From contig NZ_JNZO01000020.1 of NCBI RefSeq assembly GCF_000717595.1, forward strand, positions 1 through 64,000: a DNA stretch of 64,000 nucleotides. The letters are read 5' to 3'. The stretch comes from Streptomyces flavochromogenes. GTDB taxonomy: Bacteria > Actinomycetota > Actinomycetes > Streptomycetales > Streptomycetaceae. Position numbers and translations under genes: made by a program. Positions 40,244-48,395 of the stretch are shown here, piece after piece (the stretch's first letter is position 1; each line of letters starts with the position of its first letter). Below the pieces are notes generated by a model. That model was not told the DNA's origin, did not search any database, and saw only the letters and a program-made list of their open reading frames with translations.

Positions 40244-42115
40244 TTGCTGTTCCGTGAGTCCGCGGCGTCGTTGGCCAACCGCACCCACCTTGAGGGACAG
40301 CTGGCCGAGCTCCTGACCGAGAACTTCCTGCACAAACACCGCCACCGGCCCCAGCCGTCAGAGGTGCGCTCTTGGCAGCGGAGCATCCCAGCACTCACCA
40401 ACGCGCTTGTCGAAGCCGGGCTCGGTGAAGTCGAGATGCTGTTGGAGTACGCGCTGCCCCTGACCAGCAAGCGCGCGGACGTGATACTTGCCGGTGTCCA
40501 TCCGAGTACCGGAGAGCCCTCGTACGTGGTGGTCGAGCTGAAGCAGTGGAGCGAGGCCTATCCGGAGGAGGACGATCCGCTGTTGTGCCGCATCGACGCC
40601 TACCCGCATCCGATCCTCAACCCGATCGAGCAGGTGCGCGGCTACTGCGACTACCTCATTTCGTTCAACGGAGCACTTGAACGGATCCCCGATTCGGTCG
40701 CGGGGGTCGCCTACCTTCACAACGCGACCGACTTCGGGGTGGCGGGACTCCGTGCCGTCACCGAGGACGATCGGGGCCGAATGTTCACCGGCGACCAGCG
40801 TGGTGCCTTCCTCGGCTACCTCCGCTCGAGGCTGGCGGCAAAGCCGGGTGCCGAGGCAGCCGACGCCCTGCTGCAGGGCAAGGTGCGGCCGTCGAGGCAG
40901 CTGATGGCCGTTGCCGCCGAAGAGGTACGCAACCGGGAGCAGTTCGTTTTGCTGGACGAACAGCGGCTCGCCTACGAAACGGTCATGTCGGCAGTCCGAC
41001 AGGCCCGGCGGTCCAACCGCAAGCAGGTCGTCGTCGTGGCCGGCGGGCCAGGCTCCGGCAAGAGCGTGATCGCGCTCTCCCTGTTGGGCGACCTCTACCG
41101 GCGCGGGGTACCGGCCCTGCACGCCACCGGATCGCAGTCCTTCACCAAGACGATGCGCAAGGTCGCCGGTGCCCGCAAGCCGGAGGTCCAGCGGCTCTTC
41201 CGCTACTTCAACAGCTTCATGGAGGCTGAGCCGAACGACCTCGACGTGCTGGTCTGCGACGAGGCGCACCGGCTGCGCAAGACCTCCGCCAACCGCTACA
41301 CAAAGGCGACTCTGCGGACCGGCCGACCGCAGGTGGCGGAGCTGATGGACGCCGCGCGGGTTCCGGTGTTCCTGCTGGACCAGCACCAAGTGGTGCGTCC
41401 GGGCGAGATGGGAACCGTGGAACAGATCCAGGAAGCGGCGGCCGAACAGGGGCTGGACTGCACGGTGGTGAAACTCGACAGCCAGTTCCGGTGCGGTGGC
41501 AGCGACGCCTACATGCGCTGGGTGGTAGACCTGCTGGGGCTCGAAGGAAACGCGCCCACCGTGTGGGAGTCGGACGACAAGGTACAGCTCCTGACCGCGG
41601 ACACCCCCCAGGAGCTGGAGGACTTCCTGGCTGCCCGACGGGCCCAGGACTACGGTGCGCGCATGTCCGCGGGCTACTGCTGGAAGTGGACGACGAAGAT
41701 CACATCCAGCATGCACACCCTGCCCACCGACGTGGTAATCGGCGACTGGGCCAAGCCGTGGAACCTCTTCGGCGACCGTGCCCTGCTCGGCGCTCCGCCG
41801 GCACCCCTCTGGGCCACCGACCCAGCAGGGTTCGGACAGGTCGGGTGCGTCTACACCGCTCAGGGCTTCGAGTACGACTGGTCAGGCGTGATCATGGGAC
41901 CGGACCTCGTCTGGCGTACGGACCGATGGCTGGTGGACCGAAGCGCGTCCAAGGACCCGTCCTTCACCAAGGCCACCGCAGACGAGGACGTCGACCGTCT
42001 CGTCCGCAACACGTACAAAGTATTGCTGACCCGGGGCATGATCGGCACGATCATCTACTCGACGGACCCGGAGACCCGTGAGAAGCTCCGCTCGCTCATC
42101 CCCTCGACGCTGTGA
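40244..42115 (+). CDS. Nuclease-helicase fusion, DUF2075 family (copy 1)
   Basis: About 623 residues. N-terminal part has a PD-(D/E)xK-like pattern: VEMLLEYALP, ADVILAG, then VVVELKQW (Asp and ExK). The DUF2075 helicase part has Walker A GGPGSGKSV, Walker B DVLVCDEAHRLRK, LDSQFRCGGSDAYMRW, and the C-terminal GCVYTAQGFEYDW and VLLTRGMIGTIIYST helicase motifs. I choose TTG 40244 because GGGGG lies 8-9 nt upstream and the product then starts LLFRESAASL like the paralogue (MLLLRLSAQDL); in-frame GTG 40181 and ATG 40196 lack an RBS. It probably acts on DNA or RNA of invaders in the cytosol (inference from domains and island). Confidence 0.82.
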   Translation: MLFRESAASLANRTHLEGQLAELLTENFLHKHRHRPQPSEVRSWQRSIPALTNALVEAGLGEVEMLLEYALPLTSKRADVILAGVHPSTGEPSYVVVELKQWSEAYPEEDDPLLCRIDAYPHPILNPIEQVRGYCDYLISFNGALERIPDSVAGVAYLHNATDFGVAGLRAVTEDDRGRMFTGDQRGAFLGYLRSRLAAKPGAEAADALLQGKVRPSRQLMAVAAEEVRNREQFVLLDEQRLAYETVMSAVRQARRSNRKQVVVVAGGPGSGKSVIALSLLGDLYRRGVPALHATGSQSFTKTMRKVAGARKPEVQRLFRYFNSFMEAEPNDLDVLVCDEAHRLRKTSANRYTKATLRTGRPQVAELMDAARVPVFLLDQHQVVRPGEMGTVEQIQEAAAEQGLDCTVVKLDSQFRCGGSDAYMRWVVDLLGLEGNAPTVWESDDKVQLLTADTPQELEDFLAARRAQDYGARMSAGYCWKWTTKITSSMHTLPTDVVIGDWAKPWNLFGDRALLGAPPAPLWATDPAGFGQVGCVYTAQGFEYDWSGVIMGPDLVWRTDRWLVDRSASKDPSFTKATADEDVDRLVRNTYKVLLTRGMIGTIIYSTDPETREKLRSLIPSTL

Positions 42116-42375
42116 GCGTCGTAGGCACCTGGGTCATGCCTGGTGCGCGCACATGCGACTGCAACTGCGGAATCCACACCCCAGCGTGGGCTCACGAGTT
42201 AGCATGATCGCGCTGCGCACCTTCCCGGAGGGTACGAGGCTGCGGTTCCTGAGCTCGCCCCAATGAGCTGCGGGTGAGGAATGGTTGTGCCCGTCGTGTG
42301 GTGACATGCGACGCGAGCGTGGATGCCCGGTAGGGCGTCCCCCTGCCATTCCGATCTCACTGCTTTGGAGTGGCC

Positions 42376-42504
42376 ATGACCTCAGTCGAGTGCAAGCCTG
42401 CGCGTCGTGAACGGATCCGCGAGATCCTGATCGAGATCGCCGCCGCAGTCGTCTCCAATCTTTTGGTGACGGCCCTGGTGGCGATGGCAGGTCTGCTCTT
42501 CTAG
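42376..42504 (+). CDS. 42-residue small membrane protein
   Basis: ATG 42376 with TTGGAG 5 nt upstream; starts MTSVECKPARRERIREILIE, then a single hydrophobic helix (about residues 21-42: IAAAVVSNLLVTALVAMAGL) ending at the C-terminus LLF. A charged amphipathic N-terminal half followed by one transmembrane segment is typical of small membrane effectors or toxin-like peptides. It sits between the two DUF2075 genes. No family recognised; the RBS and clear two-part design make it likely real. Confidence 0.6.
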   Translation: MTSVECKPARRERIREILIEIAAAVVSNLLVTALVAMAGLLF

Positions 42505-42560
42505 TGCAGGCCGGTGGCGGGCCCGGTGAGTCCGCCACCTCACTTATGCGACAGCTCCTG

Positions 42561-44690
42561 TCAGAACAGCCTCATCTCAGGGGCTTGCGACCTCCCACCC
42601 TTCTGACGTCTCCCCTTGCCCCGCCCCCGCCCTCGGCCAGGCCTGGGCAGATGTGGTGTACGCGCCTCCACCGGCAGGTTCTCCCAAGTGGGACGCAGCC
42701 CGTGAATCTCGACTTTGCCGACGAGGCTCTTGAGATAGTCCCGGGTCTCCTGGTCCGTGGAATACAGCACCGTGGCACGACTGGCCCGGGTCATCAACAC
42801 GTGATAGGCGTGCCGGACGAGACGCGCGAACTCGTCGTCATCGACACTGCCGGCCTTCACTTTGGGATCGAACGAACCGGGCTCTGCAACCCGCTTGATA
42901 CCCGGATCTGCTGTCTTGAGCTCCTTGCCCCGCCGAAAGACCCACCGGTCACCGCGGCGCACCATGTCGTCACCCATGAGCACCCCGCACCAGTCCCATT
43001 CGAGTCCCTGCGCGGTGTAGACACAACCGATCTGACCCAGACCGTTCTCGTGCACGGACCAGATCCTCGACGGCGGAGCCTCGTTCTCGCAGAAGCTTTC
43101 ACTGTCCGCGTTCCACGGCCGGTGCCACTCACCGATACGGACGTCGGCCTCCAGTCGTCGTTCCTTGCCGAGCGGCTTCGTCCACGGCCAGCAGTAGCCG
43201 GCGACCATGCGCCCGGACGCACCGGCCAGTGCTTCGACCCGAATGATCCGCTCCAGTTCTTCCGGGGTATCCACCACCTCGATGTGCATCAGTCCGTCAG
43301 GACGCCACTTGCCAGGCTCCTCGCCCGTCACGCCGAGCAACGCCTTCACCCAACGGACGTAGGCGTCGCTGCCCCCGCATCGGAACTGTTCCCTCAACTT
43401 GTAGGGAATGACGAGAGCGTTGTGCCGCTCGGCTGCGTCCTTGATCAGATCGACCGTTCCGACCTCGTTCGGTCTCACGGACTGTCCCTCGTCCAGGAAG
43501 AACACCGTCAAACGGGAAGCAGCCAGGAGCTCGTCGACCTGCGGTCCCGTGCCCTGCTCTTCGGGTTTCCAGAATCGGCTGGTCGACCGATCCCGGAGCC
43601 GGTGTGCCTCGTCGCAGATCAGCACGTCCAGGAGCGGGTCGGGTGGAGTGACGAAGCTGCTGAAGTAGGTGAACGTCTCCCTGAACTGCCGGTCCCCGTA
43701 GCCGACGTGTTCTTGGAGGGCCCCGTTGAAAGCCCGGCTGCCGCTGGCGTACTTGACCGTTCGGCCTTGAGCCTCCAGCTCCGCCTTGATCTGCAAGCCG
43801 ATCGCGCTCTTCCCGGTTCCCGCCCCGCCCGTCACGAGGAAGACCACACGCCGCTCGTCCGGTACCAAGGCCGGACGTCGAGGGTCCGGTAGGACCCTCG
43901 AAGCAGTCTCCAGGACTCGATCCGCGACCTCCTTCTGCCGTCCCCGCAGGGTGAAGACTGTGTCGGCTCCGCGGGACCAGATCATGGCATCCAGCAGCGG
44001 AGTATTGCGCAGGCCCATGCTCTGCAGCATCCTCTCGGCCGTGGAGGCCGCGCCGTCCTCGGCGAAGTTCATCCTGAGGTCGGACAACAACTGATCGCGT
44101 CGGTCACTCGTGTAGACGCGGGCATAGGCCCCCGTCGGCGCGTCCACGTCGATCAGGGTTCTTACGGATTCGTCGGTGGCGTTGTGCAGGTAGGCGAAAC
44201 CACCGCATTCGAAGTCAGCGCCCTGGAACGGGCCTCGAGGGCTTGTGAACGCCTCATAGTTCGCACCCAGTTGCAGCGCCGGATGCTTCTTCTCCTCTTT
44301 GATACCTGGCACATGCAAAAGGTCCGCGGTCGCCCGTTCCACTCGGCTCACCGTCGACCAACGTTTCAACTCGACCAACTGCACGGAGGGCACGTGGCGC
44401 TCTGGATGGCGCCCCACCAGAACGACGTCGACAAGGCGGGGATCGCCGGGGCAGACCGCCTCGTCGAGGGTGGCCGCACACTCGACGATCATCTCCACGT
44501 TCCCCCGTCCCGCTGCGACCAGGTCGCTCGCGAGGCTCACCAGGCTCTCCGCCCAGGCAGAACGCTCCGACTCCGAGGCGTCCGCTCCCCGGAAGTAGCG
44601 CCATCGGGCGGCAAGATGCGGCACCATCCGGTCGCGCGAGTCGAGAGTGAGCAGATCCTGAGCCGACAGTCTCAGAAGGAGCATGGACAC
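42561..44690 (-). CDS. Nuclease-helicase fusion, DUF2075 family (copy 2)
   Basis: About 709 residues, paralogous to the gene at 40244 but divergent. It carries the same N-terminal nuclease-like pattern (VEMIVECAATL, VDVVLVG, VQLVELKRW), Walker A GGAGTGKSA, Walker B DVLICDEAHRLRD, EQFRCGGSDAYVRW, GCVYTAQGLEWDW and LMTRASRATVLYST. The C-terminus has a basic tail (GRGRGRGKGRRQKGGR) that could bind nucleic acid. GTG 44690 has GGGGGA 8 nt upstream; GTG 44711 and ATG 44684 are in frame. It converges with copy 1 and the small membrane protein, and is followed by BREX genes on the same strand further upstream. Confidence 0.85.
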   Translation of the reverse strand: MSMLLLRLSAQDLLTLDSRDRMVPHLAARWRYFRGADASESERSAWAESLVSLASDLVAAGRGNVEMIVECAATLDEAVCPGDPRLVDVVLVGRHPERHVPSVQLVELKRWSTVSRVERATADLLHVPGIKEEKKHPALQLGANYEAFTSPRGPFQGADFECGGFAYLHNATDESVRTLIDVDAPTGAYARVYTSDRRDQLLSDLRMNFAEDGAASTAERMLQSMGLRNTPLLDAMIWSRGADTVFTLRGRQKEVADRVLETASRVLPDPRRPALVPDERRVVFLVTGGAGTGKSAIGLQIKAELEAQGRTVKYASGSRAFNGALQEHVGYGDRQFRETFTYFSSFVTPPDPLLDVLICDEAHRLRDRSTSRFWKPEEQGTGPQVDELLAASRLTVFFLDEGQSVRPNEVGTVDLIKDAAERHNALVIPYKLREQFRCGGSDAYVRWVKALLGVTGEEPGKWRPDGLMHIEVVDTPEELERIIRVEALAGASGRMVAGYCWPWTKPLGKERRLEADVRIGEWHRPWNADSESFCENEAPPSRIWSVHENGLGQIGCVYTAQGLEWDWCGVLMGDDMVRRGDRWVFRRGKELKTADPGIKRVAEPGSFDPKVKAGSVDDDEFARLVRHAYHVLMTRASRATVLYSTDQETRDYLKSLVGKVEIHGLRPTWENLPVEARTPHLPRPGRGRGRGKGRRQKGGRSQAPEMRLF

Positions 44691-44925
44691 GAGATGGTTC
44701 CCCCAGGGCACGAGTGACTCGTGCGGGTGGGGGCATGTCCTGTCCAGGAAGCCCGTCGGGCCGCAGTTCGGTTGTGGTGATCTTAGGTAGTGCCTGGCGT
44801 GCCGAGAACATCACGACGGCTGTCGGCCGGAACTGTGGCGATCGTGGCTAGATCAAGCGGTGCGGGTCACGGGGTACCCCTTGAAGCCCGGCACCACGGA
44901 AATTGACGTCCCATCCCAGGCGGTC

Positions 44926-47064
44926 TCATTGCCCAGCGATCGAGACGAATCGCACAGGTTCGGACAACACGGCAGCCGCAGACTCCGAGCCGGCCAGACG
45001 GGCGGAAAGCGTCGCTTCCGCCAGCCTCGGCGGCAGCGCCTCTGCGAACTTCAGACCCCGTACAGCCCGCTCATCGACTGCGGGAAGACAAAGCCGGTCG
45101 GCCGCACCGGCCGTGTGACTCTTCCAGGACGCCGGCGTCACGTCCTCACGCAGCCGGATCCAGTGATCATTGACGCGTTGGCCCGGCACCGCCACCTCAT
45201 CAAGGGTGGCCGTCAGTGTGGCGTTGGCCCGGTGTCCCGCCCACGTCCACCAACGCATGCGACCATCGGCATCCCGGATGATGAGCGTGCCTCCCGGATG
45301 TACCCGCTCCAGGAAGTGCTCACGCGCTTCGCTCAGGGTCCGGACCGCCCGCTGCGTGAGTTTCACGGGTGGGGCTGTGCCCAGCAGCACTTCGCGTACC
45401 GCCCGCGACACTTCGAACGATGCTCCGGGGCCAAAACCGGCGCTGCTCCACTTCGCCTTTCCTCCCCCGTCCACGGGCTCCACGAAGCAGCGCTTTCGCC
45501 GCCAGTCGATGTACGTGACCAGCCAGCTCCGTCCGCCGAGCAACAGGCGGCGCGGCCCGTTCACCCGCTCGGTGAGCAGGCTGGGATCGGTTCGGCCGAT
45601 CTCCAACCGGCCGTGCAGCACGGTGAATTGCGGAGGCGCAGTGAAAACTGCCGTGAGATGCATGAAATGGCGGTGACCAAAACGTCGTTCGGCTTCGGGG
45701 CCGATAAACAGGAGTCCTCCGTCCCGGTCCAGATATCCCTCGTCGACCAGATGTCGCGCGATCGGTTCTGCGGCGCCACCGAAGGGTCCGAGACCGTTCC
45801 ACCACTCCTGCCACAGGTTCTCGCCCACTCGGTGCTCCTGCAGACAGAGAGCAAGCAATTGCTGCGCGACGATGTGGCGCGGCTCAGGAGGGGCGATCAC
45901 GGGCTCTACCCATCCCCGGGACCACTGCAGCAGCAGCCCTGCCGCGTCCAGGAGCCCGGATTCGCCCAGCGCCAGGAAGAGGCAGTTCCTCAAGGTGTCT
46001 GCCCTGCGCCCGGTACGGCCGAGCCGCTGGAGGAAGGAGGCGACCGAGGATGGCGCGTCGATCTGGATCACCCGGTCCAGATCGCCCACATCGATGCCGA
46101 GTTCCAGCGTGCTGGTCGAGATGATGACGCAGTCGCGTTCTTCCGCGAAGGCTGTCTCCGCCCGTCTGCGTTCCTCGAGAGAGAGCGAGGCATGGGACAG
46201 GAAAGCCGTGATCCCCTTCGCGCGGAGTTTCTCTCCCAGTTCCTCCACGAGCCTTCGTGACTCGCAGAAGACAAGACGCTTCTCTCCCCTGTGGAGCGAG
46301 GCAATGACCGTGGCCGCGTTGTCGAGGGAACCGACGTAGTCGAGCTCGATGTCACCCGGCGGCATGACGGCGGTATCCCCTGCCGCCGACGGCCCTGGTC
46401 CGGCCAGGTGCGGGGCTACGACCTGGGCCGGCCGTTTCCCTGCGCCCGATCCCTGGAGCCACGTGAGCAGCTCCTCCGGGTTGCCGACCGTCGCCGAGAG
46501 CCCGATGCGCTGGAGGGGCCGGCCCACCACCCGTTGCATCCGTTCGAGGACTGCGAGGAGATGCCACCCTCGGTCGTCTCCGGCGAAGGCGTGCACCTCG
46601 TCGACCACCACTGCCCTGAGCCCCGAGAAGAAGGACGCATGGTCGACATTGGCGCTGACCAGCATCGCCTCCAGCGACTCAGGGGTGGTCAGCAGGATGT
46701 CCGGGCGCTCGGCCAGGATGCGCTTCCTGGCCCCGGCGGTGGTGTCACCGTGCCAGAGCGCGGCCGTACGTCCCAGCCATGACGTGTAGTTCTCCAGGCG
46801 CGGGAGCAAATTGTTGAGCAGGGCCTTGAGCGGGCAGACGTACAGCACCGAGGTGCCGGTCCACCGGTTCTTCGCCATGCGCGAGAGGAGAGGGAAGCAC
46901 GCAGCTTCCGTCTTTCCCCCGGCTGTCGGAGCCAGGAGTACGGCGTCGTCGCCTGCGAGGACCGGTGCTACCGACTCCTCCTGAAGCGGACGCAGGCTGC
47001 GCCACCCCAGCGTGTTGACGATGTGGTGGACGAGCGCCGGGTCCAGCTCGCCGGAGGCGCTCAC
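44926..47064 (-). CDS. brxHI: BREX DEAD/DEAH-box helicase BrxHI
   Basis: 712-residue Lhr-like SF2 helicase. Motif I is APTAGGKTEAA (Lys51), then YVCPLKALLNN, TTPESLEAML, motif II VVVDEVHAF, motif III LSATVGNPEE, and the second RecA domain with ISTSTLELGIDVGDLDRV and FLQRLGRTGRR, followed by a C-terminal Lhr-type extension. The start overlaps the brxD stop by 4 bp (ATGA). In type 2 BREX a helicase of this type ends the operon; its precise role in phage restriction is not settled. Confidence 0.9.
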   Translation of the reverse strand: MSASGELDPALVHHIVNTLGWRSLRPLQEESVAPVLAGDDAVLLAPTAGGKTEAACFPLLSRMAKNRWTGTSVLYVCPLKALLNNLLPRLENYTSWLGRTAALWHGDTTAGARKRILAERPDILLTTPESLEAMLVSANVDHASFFSGLRAVVVDEVHAFAGDDRGWHLLAVLERMQRVVGRPLQRIGLSATVGNPEELLTWLQGSGAGKRPAQVVAPHLAGPGPSAAGDTAVMPPGDIELDYVGSLDNAATVIASLHRGEKRLVFCESRRLVEELGEKLRAKGITAFLSHASLSLEERRRAETAFAEERDCVIISTSTLELGIDVGDLDRVIQIDAPSSVASFLQRLGRTGRRADTLRNCLFLALGESGLLDAAGLLLQWSRGWVEPVIAPPEPRHIVAQQLLALCLQEHRVGENLWQEWWNGLGPFGGAAEPIARHLVDEGYLDRDGGLLFIGPEAERRFGHRHFMHLTAVFTAPPQFTVLHGRLEIGRTDPSLLTERVNGPRRLLLGGRSWLVTYIDWRRKRCFVEPVDGGGKAKWSSAGFGPGASFEVSRAVREVLLGTAPPVKLTQRAVRTLSEAREHFLERVHPGGTLIIRDADGRMRWWTWAGHRANATLTATLDEVAVPGQRVNDHWIRLREDVTPASWKSHTAGAADRLCLPAVDERAVRGLKFAEALPPRLAEATLSARLAGSESAAAVLSEPVRFVSIAGQ

Positions 47065-48395
47065 GGCAGCTCCAGTTCGATGTCATCCGCACGCCCTGCA
47101 GCCGCGTTGCGCTCTGTTTCCGTGAGTTCGGACGAGGTGACGGTGAAGGCGTAGTGGAGCCGTGGGTCGAAGTCCTCGAACTCGTCCACCCGGTCCAGGA
47201 CGTCGGCGACCAGCTTCCGCAGGAATACCCGGGGTGCGACTCCGACCTTCCCACCGAGTCCGCCAGTAACAGCCACGGCAAGGTCGCCGATGTACGCGTC
47301 GTCGACCCGCTCGCTGATCCGGTCCGGATGACGCGCCTCTTCCCGGTACAGGTTCCGCACTGCTCGGCCGAGTTCGCCGAGATGAGGAAGATCGAAGCCT
47401 GCCAGACGAAGCTGGACCGCACGAGGGGAGTCGAAGCGGGGGTCCGTGGTGAAGTCGGTGGCGAGCCGTTGCGCGAGGGGGGCGAGTCGCTGAGCTCCCT
47501 GTTGGCCGTCGTAGAACGCCGGGGTTCCTGTGATGACGAGGAAGAGTCCGGGGAAGCGTCCGGCGTCGATCTCGTCGAGAAGTTGCCGCAGAGCGTTGAG
47601 CCCCTTCTCCCGAACGTCGCCTCGGACGCGTTGCAGCGTTTCGATCTCGTCGAGGACGAGGAGCAGTCCGGGGTGGCCACAGTCACGCAGCACGGTGAGG
47701 AGCCCCTGGAGGAAGCCGAGTGCCGCGAAGTGATCGAGGTCCCCACGGACGCCGGCCGTACGACGCGCAGAGGCTGCGACGGACTTCTGTCCGCCCAGCC
47801 AGGCGATGAGCGCTTCGGCGGTGGCTCCGTCCCCAGCCGCGACGGCCCTGCGGTAGCCGCGCAACGCCGCGGCAAAAGCAGGCGTGGTGCGGGCGACTTC
47901 CGCCAGCCGTCGTTCCATCAGCGCGTCAACCGCCTCGGCAAGCCCCGCCTCGTCCTCTTCGTCGGCCTCTCCGGCGTCGAGGACTTCCTCCTCCAAGGTG
48001 TAGAACCACGAATCGACCACCGCGCGCAGGGCACTGGGCTGATGTGTTGCGGTGGTCAGCCGCTCGGTCAGCCTGCGATAGACCGTCTCCAGCCGGTGCA
48101 GCGGAGTCTCCGTCTCGGAGATCTGCACTTCGGCCGTAGCCAATCCCGCTCTCTTCGCGCGTTCGGCAAGCCAGCGGGCGAAGAAGGTCTTGCCGGAACC
48201 GTAGTCTCCACGAATCGCGTGGAAGGCGGCCCCGCCCCGCGAGGCCGTCGCCAGGTCGTCGTCGAGTGCCGCTTCGAAGCGACCGAGGCCGACCGCGAGG
48301 AGGTCGAGACCCGCTTGGGGCACGGTTCCGCGCCGCAGCGCGTCGATGACCTCCCGCCGTCGGACCGCGCTGGCCTGGGCCACGGGGCCCGTCAT
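47061..48395 (-). CDS. brxD: BREX ATP-binding protein BrxD
   Basis: 444-residue P-loop ATPase (DUF2791-type). Walker A IRGDYGSGKTFF with Lys69, Walker B GLLLVLDEIETLQR, sensor-like LFLVITGTPAFYDG. It is coupled by ATGA overlaps to pglZ upstream and brxHI downstream. It is a specific marker of type 2 BREX (Pgl). The cellular role is as part of the BREX complex that blocks phage DNA replication. Confidence 0.92.
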   Translation of the reverse strand: MTGPVAQASAVRRREVIDALRRGTVPQAGLDLLAVGLGRFEAALDDDLATASRGGAAFHAIRGDYGSGKTFFARWLAERAKRAGLATAEVQISETETPLHRLETVYRRLTERLTTATHQPSALRAVVDSWFYTLEEEVLDAGEADEEDEAGLAEAVDALMERRLAEVARTTPAFAAALRGYRRAVAAGDGATAEALIAWLGGQKSVAASARRTAGVRGDLDHFAALGFLQGLLTVLRDCGHPGLLLVLDEIETLQRVRGDVREKGLNALRQLLDEIDAGRFPGLFLVITGTPAFYDGQQGAQRLAPLAQRLATDFTTDPRFDSPRAVQLRLAGFDLPHLGELGRAVRNLYREEARHPDRISERVDDAYIGDLAVAVTGGLGGKVGVAPRVFLRKLVADVLDRVDEFEDFDPRLHYAFTVTSSELTETERNAAAGRADDIELELP

